This document shows, one piece after another, positions 54,062 through 62,441 of a DNA stretch of 64,000 nucleotides. The DNA lies in the NCBI RefSeq assembly GCF_011047135.1, contig NZ_CP049255.1, positions 372,001-436,000 of the forward strand. The letters are read 5' to 3'. The position numbers and the translations under genes were made by a program. The notes below the pieces were generated by a model that was given only the letters and a program-made list of their open reading frames with translations, made no database searches and was not told where the DNA came from. This stretch comes from Microbacterium endophyticum. GTDB taxonomy: Bacteria > Actinomycetota > Actinomycetes > Actinomycetales > Microbacteriaceae. The number at the start of each line of letters is the position of its first letter. The first letter of the stretch is position 1.

Positions 54062-56050
54062 TCACCGTACCTTTTGCGTGCGGTGACTTCCGGGGCCCGG
54101 AATGACGACATAGTCGCTGTGTTTGGCGGCCAGCCCATCGCCCGCTGTCCGCCCCCGGACTCGCCGCCACATCCATGGGAGAACGTCGCGCTTTATCCAG
54201 CCCGCACTCGACGGTTCGTCATCGTGGAGGGCGGCTTCGAGATCTCCCAGAGCTTCTGCGTCCGGCACTCCCAAGGCCTCTGCTGCCCGATACGCGACGA
54301 ACCGGTGGCCGCTAGAACGCAAGTGCACACGATCATCAGCCCACATTTCCAGCCCCGAGATCTCCGGGAGCGCATCGAGATCGAGCAGACGGCATCCGTG
54401 CGTCTGGGCGATCCGGCGCAGGTGAGTGTTGAAGGCGGCGAACCGCGGCGCCAGAAAGCGCGAGGCTCGCCGCCTCGGCAGGAAAGCCGTCACCAGCAGG
54501 ACGTCTGCTCCCGTGACGCGTAGCGCCTCGACCCCACGCTCGAACTCGTCGGCGAGCGCTTTCACGTCGACCCGGCGCCGCACGAGATCGTTGCCGCCCA
54601 TGAGAATCGAAACGAGGTCGGGCCGTAAGCGCAGAGCCTGTGGAATCTGCTCGTGAGTGAGGTCTCGAACACGTCGACTCCGTACCGCGAGGTTCGCGTA
54701 TTTGAATGCTTCTCCCCCGCGTGTCGTCTGCGCCAACAGCGGTGCAAGGCGATCAGCCCAGCCGCGGTACGCCCCCGATGGCATGCGCGAAGAATCACAC
54801 AGCCCCTCCGTGAGCGAGTCACCGAGGGCGACGTACCGTGACCATTGCGGTCGCGATGACGTGAGCGGTGTGTGGTTCCAGGGGCGCGGGTACATACGCG
54901 CGAGCATCGCGTCGTCTATTGGCCGCAGCGCCTTCGCGGTTTCGTAGTGGCCCAGCAGCTGAGTGCTGAGGGCCGCCCAGGTACGGTCTCGCACTGATTC
55001 GCGTGCCGCCACCGCGAATGCGCGTCGCTTCGCATCATCCCCGAGCAGGTCACTCACCCTCGCACGCATATCAGCGAGGTCCCCTGGGCGGTACAGCCAT
55101 CCATCGACGCTCGAATGTACGAGATCGAGTGGCCCGCCGGCCCCTGTCGCAACCACGGGAACACCGCTCGCAAGCGCCTCTTGAATGGTCTGCCCGAAGG
55201 TCTCGCTCTCACCCGGGTGCACGAACACGTCGAAGCTCGCCATCGCTTCGGCCAGCTCTGGACCAGAAAGGTGGCCCAAGAAGATGGCGCGAGGGAGATA
55301 GCGTTCCAGGGCCGTGCGCTCCGGGCCGTCACCGACGATCACGACCCGCGCACCGGTCAAGGAATCCAAGACAGCGAGGTCTCGCACCTGCTTCTCCGCG
55401 GCCAAACGGCCTACGTACCCGATCACGAGTTCACCTGGCGCAATGCGGTCACGCCACGCCGGGCTTCTGTGCTCGGGCGCGAATCTCACGGCATCGACAC
55501 CGCGCCCCCACCGGGCGATGCGATCGACACCCAGCCGTTCGAGCTGCGCCTCTGATGAGCGAGACGGCGCTAAGTTCAACGTCGCGCGGCGGTGAAGTCG
55601 CGCCACGTGCGCTGAAGCAATCGCCGTGGCCTGCGGCATCCCGTATTTCTCCGCGTAGGCCACGACATCGGTCTGGTAGATCGCGACCGCCGGAATCTTC
55701 AGTGTGTCAGCCGCGGCGAGCGCCTGCCATCCCAGGACGAACGGCGAGGCGAGGTGCACAACATCGGGACGAAACGAACGCAGGATGCCGGCAATCCGCG
55801 AGGCGCTGGCGAATACCACTCGCACCTGAGGATACGAAGGCAGCGGTACCGATCGAAGCAGCTCGGTGCGCGCGCGCCCTACCGGCGAGATCGTCTCGGC
55901 GGCGCGCGCCGCGATCACAAGCGTCTCGTGCCCTGCCGCTTCTAGATGATGGAGGACCTGCAGCACCGATCCGGTGACACCGTTCATGTGCGGCAGGTAG
56001 GACTCAGCGATCAACGCGACTCTCACAGAATCAGCGTGAACCCTCATCAC
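54062..56050 (-). CDS. Fusion: GT4 glycosyltransferase (MgtA-like) plus SGNH/GDSL hydrolase
   Basis: 662 residues. 1-375 is a GT-B glycosyltransferase: VRVALIAESYLPHMNGVTGSV, GYVGRLAAEKQV, VIVGDGPERTALE and the E-x7-E block ESETFGQTIQEAL (E283, E291), closest in style to actinobacterial mannosyltransferases. 403-590 is an SGNH hydrolase: VALGDSLTEG (S412), GGND (487-488), and DRVHL (D573, H576). Both active sites look intact and there is no frame disruption. The tail is basic. The start (GTG 56048-56050 or next ATG) is uncertain; no ribosome site. May glycosylate and deacylate envelope lipids; inference. Confidence 0.86.
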   Translation of the reverse strand: MMRVHADSVRVALIAESYLPHMNGVTGSVLQVLHHLEAAGHETLVIAARAAETISPVGRARTELLRSVPLPSYPQVRVVFASASRIAGILRSFRPDVVHLASPFVLGWQALAAADTLKIPAVAIYQTDVVAYAEKYGMPQATAIASAHVARLHRRATLNLAPSRSSEAQLERLGVDRIARWGRGVDAVRFAPEHRSPAWRDRIAPGELVIGYVGRLAAEKQVRDLAVLDSLTGARVVIVGDGPERTALERYLPRAIFLGHLSGPELAEAMASFDVFVHPGESETFGQTIQEALASGVPVVATGAGGPLDLVHSSVDGWLYRPGDLADMRARVSDLLGDDAKRRAFAVAARESVRDRTWAALSTQLLGHYETAKALRPIDDAMLARMYPRPWNHTPLTSSRPQWSRYVALGDSLTEGLCDSSRMPSGAYRGWADRLAPLLAQTTRGGEAFKYANLAVRSRRVRDLTHEQIPQALRLRPDLVSILMGGNDLVRRRVDVKALADEFERGVEALRVTGADVLLVTAFLPRRRASRFLAPRFAAFNTHLRRIAQTHGCRLLDLDALPEISGLEMWADDRVHLRSSGHRFVAYRAAEALGVPDAEALGDLEAALHDDEPSSAGWIKRDVLPWMWRRVRGRTAGDGLAAKHSDYVVIPGPGSHRTQKVR

Positions 56051-56166
56051 GCGAAAAAGCGCCGAACACCGTGATCATCATCGAGAATTCACCGGATGAC
56101 CGCCTGCGCGTCACCTGACACATTTCGTTCGGTTCGCGTTTACCGCGCGGGCGTAAGCAGCGACCT

Positions 56167-56775
56167 ATGGCCGAACAGTTGGCAACATTCCTTTCCACGA
56201 GCCCGCTGGGCCTCGTGGTGCTTGCAGTACTCGTGTTCGGCGATGCGTTCTTCGTCATTTTGCCGGGCGAAGCAGCCGTGACAGCATTCGGTGCCCTCGC
56301 CGTATCGACAGGGTCGCCGCCCCTCATTCTCGTCATCTCGATTTCCGGGATGGCGGCATTCGCTGGCGATGCCTGTTGTTACGCGGTTGGACGCCGTGTC
56401 GGACTCACGCGGTGGCGATGGATGCGGCGCCCAAGATTGCAAAAAGCTTTCGCCCTCGCTCACAATCGGCTGCAGCGGAGCACGGGCACCGTGGTCTTTA
56501 CCGCTCGGTTCATTCCGTTCGCGAGGCTTGCCGTCAATCTCACGGCGGGTGCCACGCGCACGGGAGCAGCCCGGTATCTCACTCTCGCATCTCTTGCCGC
56601 GCTCGGTTGGGCGGCCTACCAAGCTGTCATCGGCGCAATTGTCGCGTCGCTCATTCCGGGCGGTCCGTTCGTGGCGGTTCTCGTGTCGATTGCCGTCGCG
56701 CTGAGCATCGGCTTCATCATCGACGCGCTCGTCGCGCGCCGAAGCCCTCGCGCGCATTCCGCACGCGAGGGCTGA
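56167..56775 (+). CDS. DedA/VTT family membrane protein
   Basis: 202 residues, with about five membrane segments and the VTT (SNARE-associated) signature: FGDAFFVILPGEAAVTAFGALA at the re-entrant first loop and FTARFIPFARLAVNLTAGATR near 115-135. DedA proteins are implicated in undecaprenyl phosphate or phospholipid flipping. ATG 56167, weak ribosome site. Divergent from the glycosyltransferase fusion; a lipid-carrier role would fit that neighbour but is inference. A hairpin overlaps its last codons. Confidence 0.85.
   Translation: MAEQLATFLSTSPLGLVVLAVLVFGDAFFVILPGEAAVTAFGALAVSTGSPPLILVISISGMAAFAGDACCYAVGRRVGLTRWRWMRRPRLQKAFALAHNRLQRSTGTVVFTARFIPFARLAVNLTAGATRTGAARYLTLASLAALGWAAYQAVIGAIVASLIPGGPFVAVLVSIAVALSIGFIIDALVARRSPRAHSAREG
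56743..56773. terminator. Hairpin overlapping the DedA 3' end
   Basis: AGCCCTCGCG (56743-56752) pairs with CGCGAGGGCT (56764-56773), 10-bp stem with 11-base loop. It covers the last codons of the DedA gene and lies a few bases before the stop of the convergent FMN reductase gene, so it could work for both strands. Confidence 0.55.
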
Positions 56776-56779
56776 CGGT

Positions 56780-57424
56780 TCACTCCCCCGCGAGGCCCCC
56801 GAGAAGGTGACCGAAGGAGCGCCCCTGTCCGAGATAGTTTTCGGGGTCGTAGGGATCTTCGGTTGCGCGAACGTCGCGCCGGGCGATGGCCTCTGCCAGT
56901 TCTTTCGCTGCTCGCTGCACCCGTGTCGCGAGAGGAGCAACGCTGTCTGCGTTCGCTCCCCAGTCAGACGAGGCAGCGAACACACCTGTCGATACCGGTT
57001 CGGCGTGCAGATATGTGAACAGCGGCCGGATCGCATAGTCGATCGCGAGCGAGTGGCGCGCCGTGCCCGCGTTCGCGCCGAGCAAAACCGGCATTCCCCG
57101 CAACGCCTCGGGATCAAGAACATCGATGAAGGACTTGAACAGCCCGGAATAGCTCGTCGAGAAAATCGGAGTCACAGCAATCAGAGCATCAGCTGAGACG
57201 ACGGTGTTGATCGCTGATTCGAGCGCAGGAACGGCAAATCCGGTCAACAGGTTATCGGTGATGTCGTGTGCATAATCTCGCAATTCGACGACATCGAACG
57301 TCGCGGAAATTTCGCGTGCCCGCAGTTCAGCAGCTGTCGCGGTCGCGAGACGGTCAGCGAGCATCCTCGTTGACGACGGATTCGAAAGTCCCGCGGAGAC
57401 GACAGCGATTCGACGTGAGGACAT
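56780..57424 (-). CDS. NADPH-dependent FMN reductase (CE1759-type)
   Basis: 214 residues from ATG 57422-57424 (MSSRRIAVVSAGLSNPSSTR), flavodoxin-like fold with the flavin-phosphate loop SAGLSNPSSTRMLADRL and ALIAVTPIFSTSYSGLFKSFIDVLD. It supplies reduced FMN to a partner monooxygenase. Begins one base after the stop of the LLM gene, so it is the second gene of a two-component system; this pair is conserved in actinobacteria (CE1758/CE1759 families). Confidence 0.9.
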   Translation of the reverse strand: MSSRRIAVVSAGLSNPSSTRMLADRLATATAAELRAREISATFDVVELRDYAHDITDNLLTGFAVPALESAINTVVSADALIAVTPIFSTSYSGLFKSFIDVLDPEALRGMPVLLGANAGTARHSLAIDYAIRPLFTYLHAEPVSTGVFAASSDWGANADSVAPLATRVQRAAKELAEAIARRDVRATEDPYDPENYLGQGRSFGHLLGGLAGE

Positions 57425-57425
57425 G

Positions 57426-58658
57426 TCACGCCCCCTGTCGAACAGCAGCAGCACCGAAAGCGGAACCTGCCGCTACCGGAGCATCCTGATAGGGCGAACC
57501 ACCGGTGAGGTTGTCTCCCCGATTCGCGCGAGGGCGGGCCTCGCGCGCCGGACCATCACCGTACGCAGCCGTCACGCGCGAGCGGTGCGTTGGCGCGTCA
57601 GGAACCTCCACGGGCCGGTTACGCTGCAAATCCTTACGGAGCACGGGCACAACCTCGCTGCCCAGGATGTCGAGTTGCTCGAGGACTGTCTTCAATGGCA
57701 AGCCAGCGTGGTCCATCAAGAACAGCTGGCGCTGGTAGTCACCAAAGTAGTCACGCATCGATGCATAGCGGTCGATGACCTGCTGCGGTGAGCCGACGGT
57801 GAGCGGTGTCATCTCGGTAAAGTCCTCGAGGCTCGGGCCGTGGCCGTAGACCGGCGCGTTGTCGAAGTACGGACGGAATTCCGCGACAGCATCCTGCGAC
57901 TTGGCGCGCATGAATACCTGCCCGCCGAGTCCCACGATCGCTTGCTCTGGGGTGCCATGACCGTAGTGGGCGTAACGCTGGCGGTAAAGCGCGATGAGCC
58001 GCTGGTAGTGCTCCTTCGGCCAGAAGATGTTGTTGGCGAAGAATCCGTCACCGTAGTAGGCCGCCTGTTCGGCGATCTCCGGCGTGCGAATAGAGCCGTG
58101 CCACACGAACGGCGCCACACCATCGAGCGGGCGTGGAGTCGAGGTGAAGCCCTGTAGCGGAGTACGGAACTGGCCCTCCCAGTCCACGACATCCTCGTGC
58201 CACAGCTTGTGCAACAACGCATAGTTCTCAATCGCGAGCGGAAGACCCTGGCGGATGTCTTTACCGAACCACGGGTACACGGGCCCGGTGTTTCCGCGAC
58301 CGAGCATGAGGTCTGTACGGCCGTCGGACACATGCTGAAGCATCGCGTAATCTTCAGCAATCTTGACGGGATCGTTCGTCGTGATCAGGGTTGTCGACGT
58401 CGAGAGCACAAGCTTCTCCGTCTGACCCGCTATCGCGGCGAGCGTGGTCGTCGGAGACGACGACCAGAACGGCGAGTTGTGATGTTCGCCGAGTGCGAAG
58501 ACGTCGAGGCCCACCTCCTCAGCGTGCCGGGCGATCTGGATCGTCGCGCGAATGCGCTCGGCCTCCGACGGTGTGTGCCCGGTAGTGGGGTCCTCGGTGA
58601 TGTCACTCACCGTCATGATGCCGAACTGCATCCCTTGCCAGGCGCTGCTCTCGCTCAC
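57426..58658 (-). CDS. LLM class flavin-dependent oxidoreductase (CE1758-type)
   Basis: Bacterial luciferase-like monooxygenase using FMNH2 from the adjacent reductase. 410 residues from GTG 58656-58658; an earlier ATG (58692-58694) would lie inside a probable operator. TIM barrel with FGIMTVSDITEDPTTGHTPS, DVFALGEHHNSPFW, VLSTSTTLITTNDPVKIAEDYAML, MLGRGNTGPVYPWFG and FVWHGSIRTPEIAEQAAYYGDG. The C-terminal 70 residues are low complexity and unconserved. Substrate unknown. Confidence 0.9.
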   Translation of the reverse strand: MSESSAWQGMQFGIMTVSDITEDPTTGHTPSEAERIRATIQIARHAEEVGLDVFALGEHHNSPFWSSSPTTTLAAIAGQTEKLVLSTSTTLITTNDPVKIAEDYAMLQHVSDGRTDLMLGRGNTGPVYPWFGKDIRQGLPLAIENYALLHKLWHEDVVDWEGQFRTPLQGFTSTPRPLDGVAPFVWHGSIRTPEIAEQAAYYGDGFFANNIFWPKEHYQRLIALYRQRYAHYGHGTPEQAIVGLGGQVFMRAKSQDAVAEFRPYFDNAPVYGHGPSLEDFTEMTPLTVGSPQQVIDRYASMRDYFGDYQRQLFLMDHAGLPLKTVLEQLDILGSEVVPVLRKDLQRNRPVEVPDAPTHRSRVTAAYGDGPAREARPRANRGDNLTGGSPYQDAPVAAGSAFGAAAVRQGA

Positions 58659-58693
58659 GATGTCTTCTCGCTTCCCGGATGCCTTCGCATCCA

Positions 58694-58709
58694 TTTACAT
58701 GCAAGTGAA
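58694..58709. promoter_or_regulatory. Imperfect palindrome upstream of the LLM gene
   Basis: TTTACATGCAAGTGAA is palindromic at 12 of 16 positions around TGCA (TTnACnTGCAnGTnAA). It overlaps an AT-rich -10-like stretch (TATATT on the minus strand) about 36-50 bp upstream of the LLM start. The form is that of MarR-family operators, which are common before LLM genes in actinobacteria; no marR gene is adjacent. Confidence 0.5.
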
Positions 58710-58827
58710 TATAAACCTTATAACGCACCCTCTGCGAGATTATTCCCGGATCGTATAGCGGCACGAAGCATAGCTCAGTGCACAAGATCCTCCCTGTCTG
58801 CACAGCGCCGAGTAATCTGTGCAGGTC

Positions 58828-59967
58828 ATGACCAATATTTCTCAGCCCGCGCCGGCCCGGGAGCAAAAACGCCGCGTACCGTTCTGGGACAACGCACGCT
58901 TCGCCTGCATCGTGCTGGTAGTGCTGGGGCACGCTCTGCAGCGGCTCACGTACGACTCCGACGCAGCGCTCGCGCTCTATCTGGTCGTCTACGCCTTCCA
59001 CATGCCTGCGTTCGCGGTCATCTCGGGGTATTTCTCCAAGGCAGGCCAGCAGAGCAAGCGTCAGATGTCGCGAGTGATCACCGACATCCTTGTTCCCTAC
59101 GTGATCTTCGAAAGCTTATGGACGATGACCAAGTGGCTGGTCGAGGGCCGCGCGAACCCAAACCCCACTCAGCCCTCCTGGACGCTTTGGTTTCTTCTCG
59201 CGTTGGGAATCTTCCGTCTTGTTTTGCCGTATCTTGCACTCTTGAAGTGGCCGCTGCTGTGGACCATCGGCATCTCGATCGCCGCGGGCTACATGTCCAA
59301 CATCGACTCGACACTCTCGCTCTCGCGGACTCTCGGCCTGCTGCCGTTCTTTACCGTTGGGTGGTGGCTGAATGAACATGACCTCGTGCGCAAACTTGGT
59401 CTACTTCGGCATCGGCAATGGTGGCTCACAGCATCGTCGGTTGCGGTTTTTGCGATCGCAGGATGGGCGACATGGACGTTCGCCGACACCTGGCGCGCCG
59501 TCAATCTGCGCGAATGGCTCTTCTACGACGATGACTACTCGTCGCTCGGCGTCACCGGATGGTGGGCCGGCGGCGTGCGGCTCGCGCTGATGGCGGTGGC
59601 GCTTCTCCTCATGACGGCCTTCTTTGTGCTCATTCCGCGCAACACGCACCGGTGGACGCGTTACGGGCAATACACGATGTATGTGTATCTTCTGCATTCC
59701 TTCGTTCTCTACCCGTTCCGCGAATCCGGGGTACTTCGGGGTTTGGAGCCGTCGTGGATTTGGCTGCCGATTGTCGCGGTGGCGTCGGTCGCAATCGCTG
59801 TTGGGCTGTCTTCGGCGCCCGTGCGCGCTATCTTCCGACCAATCGTTGAACCAAGGCCGAAGTGGCTGTTCGCCGACTCGGCATGGTCGAGCCCTGGTGG
59901 CCGCGACAACGACCCCACGGGTTCGCGCCGCGATACACCCGCCACACCCCGCAAAGAGCGCCAGTAG
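58828..59967 (+). CDS. Acyltransferase 3 family membrane protein
   Basis: 379 residues from ATG 58828 (GTG nine bases earlier also possible). Acyltransferase_3/OatA-like integral membrane protein with about ten membrane segments; conserved RVPFWDNARFACIVLVVLGH (catalytic His of the family) and FHMPAFAVISGYFSK. Resembles fucose 4-O-acetylase-type proteins that acylate surface sugars. The hydrophilic tail (about 345-379) is basic. Divergent from the LLM gene. Acceptor unknown. Confidence 0.86.
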   Translation: MTNISQPAPAREQKRRVPFWDNARFACIVLVVLGHALQRLTYDSDAALALYLVVYAFHMPAFAVISGYFSKAGQQSKRQMSRVITDILVPYVIFESLWTMTKWLVEGRANPNPTQPSWTLWFLLALGIFRLVLPYLALLKWPLLWTIGISIAAGYMSNIDSTLSLSRTLGLLPFFTVGWWLNEHDLVRKLGLLRHRQWWLTASSVAVFAIAGWATWTFADTWRAVNLREWLFYDDDYSSLGVTGWWAGGVRLALMAVALLLMTAFFVLIPRNTHRWTRYGQYTMYVYLLHSFVLYPFRESGVLRGLEPSWIWLPIVAVASVAIAVGLSSAPVRAIFRPIVEPRPKWLFADSAWSSPGGRDNDPTGSRRDTPATPRKERQ

Positions 59968-60040
59968 CGGCGAGATACCCGGCCGGTCATGAACTGAAAC
60001 ATTGGACCGGTCACAGCGCAAGTCGTCATAGCCTCATCCC

Positions 60041-61060
60041 ATGGACGACGTGAACCTGCCAATTCTGGACCTCTCCCAGCTCGACGCCGGGCCCGAAGCG
60101 GCCGAGAGATTTCGGCGCGACCTCCGTGCGGCGACTCATGACGTGGGGTTCTTCTACCTCGTAGGAACCGGAGTCAGCCGCGAGCTCGAGGCTCGCCTGC
60201 ACACCGCGGCTCGACAGTTCTTCGATCTCCCCGCTGAAGAGAAACTTTCGATAGAAAACATCAACAGCCCCCATTTTCGCGGCTATACGCGCATTGGCGG
60301 CGAGCTCACCCAGGGTCGAATCGACTGGCGCGAGCAGATTGACATCGGCCCTGAACGCGACGCGATCACGAACGTCGACGCCCCCGATTTCGCACGCCTC
60401 ACGGGTCCAAATCTGTGGCCGGCTGCGCACCCGGAACTCCGCGAGGTTGCCTTGGAGTGGCATGACAGGCTCACCGAAGTCGCTCACAAGCTTCTGGGCG
60501 CGTGGGCGGAGTCGCTGGGCGCTGAGCCCACTGTGTTTGACGAGCATTTCGCCGACCCCTCGACCCTCATAAAGATCGTGCGGTATCCCGGCAAAGACGA
60601 CCCCACGCCTCAGCAGGGCGTCGGCGCCCATAAAGACTCCGGCGTGCTCACTCTGCTGTGGGTCGAGCCCGGCAAGGGCGGCCTTCAGGTTCTTCGCGAC
60701 GGCGAATGGATAGACGCCCCATCCGTGCCCGGCGCTTTCGTCGTGAACATCGGCGAACTTCTCGAGTACGCGACCCAGGGATACCTCACCGCAACCAATC
60801 ACCGGGTGATCTCGCCGCAGCATCCTGATGACCGAATCTCGGTGCCGTTCTTTTTCAACCCCGCGCTTGATGCGCGACTGCCCATCATCGATCTTCCCGA
60901 TGAGCTGGCCGTGGCTGCGGCGGGGGTCACGCAGGATCCCGAGAATCCGATCCACTCGACCTACGGCGAAAACGCGCTCAAGTCACGCCTTCGCGCACAC
61001 CCTGACGTGGCAGAACGCTGGCACAGCGATTTGATCGCGGCTCGCGCCGCCACCGTCTGA
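60041..61060 (+). CDS. Isopenicillin N synthase-like Fe(II)/2-oxoglutarate dioxygenase
   Basis: 339 residues with the DIOX_N domain (LPILDLSQLDAGPEAAERFRR, VGFFYLVGTGV) and the 2OG-Fe(II) oxygenase core. Iron ligands are H197 and D199 in GVGAHKDSGVLTLL and H254 in ATNHRVISP; the 2-oxoglutarate pair R265-x-S267 is in RISVPFFF. All key residues are intact. Bacterial members oxidise varied small molecules and the substrate here is unknown. Stands alone between the acyltransferase and the repeat-rich region before rpsO. Confidence 0.9.
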   Translation: MDDVNLPILDLSQLDAGPEAAERFRRDLRAATHDVGFFYLVGTGVSRELEARLHTAARQFFDLPAEEKLSIENINSPHFRGYTRIGGELTQGRIDWREQIDIGPERDAITNVDAPDFARLTGPNLWPAAHPELREVALEWHDRLTEVAHKLLGAWAESLGAEPTVFDEHFADPSTLIKIVRYPGKDDPTPQQGVGAHKDSGVLTLLWVEPGKGGLQVLRDGEWIDAPSVPGAFVVNIGELLEYATQGYLTATNHRVISPQHPDDRISVPFFFNPALDARLPIIDLPDELAVAAAGVTQDPENPIHSTYGENALKSRLRAHPDVAERWHSDLIAARAATV

Positions 61061-61079
61061 CTCCCCATCTACCCCGCCC

Positions 61080-61124
61080 CGCGCTCCTCCCCTCCGCGCT
61101 CATCACCCCCGCGCTCCTCACCGA
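61080..61124. repeat. Three 15-bp tandem repeats
   Basis: CGCGCTC recurs at 61080, 61095 and 61110 with a period of exactly 15 bp (units CGCGCTCCTCCCCTC, CGCGCTCATCACCCC, CGCGCTCCTCACCGA). It abuts the left end of palindromic repeat copy 3. Confidence 0.75.
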
Positions 61125-61201
61125 AACGCTGCTTTTAGCCTCGAATCACCGGTAGGCGGATGCCCGAGCGCGGTGTGTTGGGCACAGAAGCAGCGTTTCG
61201 G
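61121..61201 (+). repeat. Palindromic intergenic repeat, copy 3 (solo)
   Basis: 81 bp with perfect 12-bp ends CCGAAACGCTGC (61121-61132) and GCAGCGTTTCGG (61190-61201). The inner stem CACCG/CGGTG (61147-61151 with 61171-61175) surrounds GTAGGCGGATGCC; against copy 1 the stem differs by a compensating G-C to A-T change. It lies between the convergent dioxygenase and rpsO genes. Confidence 0.82.
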
Positions 61202-61208
61202 GAGGTAT

Positions 61209-61248
61209 GAGAGGTGCCGGAGGTGCGGGAGAGGTGCGGGAGGTGCGG
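61209..61248. repeat. Two 20-bp tandem repeats
   Basis: GAGAGGTGCCGGAGGTGCGG followed by the same unit with one change (61229-61248). It flanks the right end of palindromic repeat copy 3 and precedes the rpsO terminator. Confidence 0.75.
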
Positions 61249-61258
61249 GAGAAACGAC

Positions 61259-61289
61259 AAGAGCCGCCCCACACCGTGGGGCGGCTCTT
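61259..61289 (-). terminator. Terminator of rpsO
   Basis: Perfect 14-bp stem with three-base loop: AAGAGCCGCCCCAC (61259-61272) pairs with 61276-61289. It begins 27 bases after the rpsO stop on the minus strand. Confidence 0.88.
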
Positions 61290-61315
61290 GAAGAAAGCGA
61301 TATACGCGGCTGCGC

Positions 61316-61585
61316 TCAGCGGCGAAGACCCAGACGTTCGATCAACGAGCGGTAACGCGCGATGTCGACGTTCTGAAGGTAGCTGAGAAGACGGCGGCGC
61401 TGACCTACGAGCAGGAACAGACCACGACGTGAGTGGTGGTCGTGCTTGTGCTCCTTCAGGTGCTCCGTGAGGTCGCTGATGCGCTTGGTCATCAACGCAA
61501 CCTGCACCTCGGGGGATCCGGTGTCACCGGGGTGCGTTCCGTACTGTTCGACGATCGCCTTCTTGACGTCTGCTTCGAGTGCCAT
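61316..61585 (-). CDS. rpsO: 30S ribosomal protein S15
   Basis: 89-residue primary 16S rRNA-binding protein, start [31 protein letters not shown], with the conserved [32 protein letters not shown]. Length and sequence are normal. In most bacteria rpsO is followed by pnp; here a terminator follows and pnp is about 9 kb downstream in the direction of transcription. S15 autoregulation is known in other bacteria, but no leader pseudoknot was identified. Confidence 0.98.
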   Translation of the reverse strand: MALEADVKKAIVEQYGTHPGDTGSPEVQVALMTKRISDLTEHLKEHKHDHHSRRGLFLLVGQRRRLLSYLQNVDIARYRSLIERLGLRR

Positions 61586-61728
61586 AAATTTGATCCCCTC
61601 TCTTCTCGTTGCGCGGTGCTCTTCGCCTTATGCGTGAGCTCTCTTTATCCGCGGCCGATTAAACGGCAACCTCGTTACTCTACCAGCCCGAGGCTTCGCG
61701 GGGAAACCCGCCCAATCGACTCACGAAC

Positions 61729-61768
61729 GAAAGAGGGGCAGGATGCCTCAGCATCCTGCCCCTCTTTC
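61729..61768 (-). terminator. Terminator of the YceI gene
   Basis: Perfect 18-bp stem with CTCA loop: GAAAGAGGGGCAGGATGC (61729-61746) pairs with 61751-61768. It begins 11 bases after the YceI stop on the minus strand. The remaining 140 bp up to rpsO hold no recognisable gene and probably the rpsO promoter. Confidence 0.88.
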
Positions 61769-61779
61769 ACAACAGCAGA

Positions 61780-62337
61780 TCAGGCCTGGACAGCACCCTG
61801 CAGGTCGAGCTCGATGGTGACGTCCTTGCCGACGAGAACACCGCCGGTCTCAAGCGCCGCGTTCCAGGTGAGACCGAAGTCTTCACGGTTGATGACGGTC
61901 TTCGCCGTCGCACCAGCCTTGTAGTTGCCCCACGGGTCGGTGCCGAAGCCGCCGAACTCGAGCTCAAAGGTGACGGGCTTGGTGGTGCCCTTGATCGTCA
62001 GGTCGCCATCGACGAGCAGATCGCCCTTTTCGTAGCGGACACCGGTCGACGTGAAGGTGAACGTCGGAAAGTTCTCGGCGTCGAAGAAGTCAGCGGAGCG
62101 AAGGTGCGCGTCGCGACCCTCGTCTTTGGTGTCGACCGATGCGACGTCAACCGTCGCCTCCACCTTGGTGTCGAGCGGGTTCTCACCAGCGGTGATGGTC
62201 GCGCTCTTGACTCCGAAGTTGCCGCGCACCTTCGAGATCATCATGTGGCGCACCGAGAAGGTGACCTCACTGTGCGATGCGTCAAGCACCCAGGTGCCTG
62301 GTTTGTAGCCGGGAAGGTCGATCGTGGTGTCGCTCAT
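61780..62337 (-). CDS. YceI family protein
   Basis: 185 residues from ATG 62335-62337 with GGAG upstream. Lipocalin-like YceI fold that binds isoprenoid or polyprenyl ligands: GTWVLDASHSEVTFSVRHMMISKVRGNF, VDTKDEGRDAHLRSADFFDAENFPTFTF and DLTIKGTTKPVTFELEF. No signal peptide, so cytoplasmic, unlike E. coli YceI. Single-gene transcript by its terminator. Confidence 0.92.
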   Translation of the reverse strand: MSDTTIDLPGYKPGTWVLDASHSEVTFSVRHMMISKVRGNFGVKSATITAGENPLDTKVEATVDVASVDTKDEGRDAHLRSADFFDAENFPTFTFTSTGVRYEKGDLLVDGDLTIKGTTKPVTFELEFGGFGTDPWGNYKAGATAKTVINREDFGLTWNAALETGGVLVGKDVTIELDLQGAVQA

Positions 62338-62441
62338 GGTTTCTCCAAGTCTGTCGCCGCGCCGTTCGCGGCCTTCGCACAATTCAAACTCACGCGACCG
62401 CGAATCTATTCCGAAGAATGAAAAATCAGCATATTCATAAC

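Noticed and set aside
61200..61260. Short repeats of GAGGTGCGG considered as a CRISPR-like array
   Set aside because: Units are directly tandem with no unique spacers and no cas genes are in the window.
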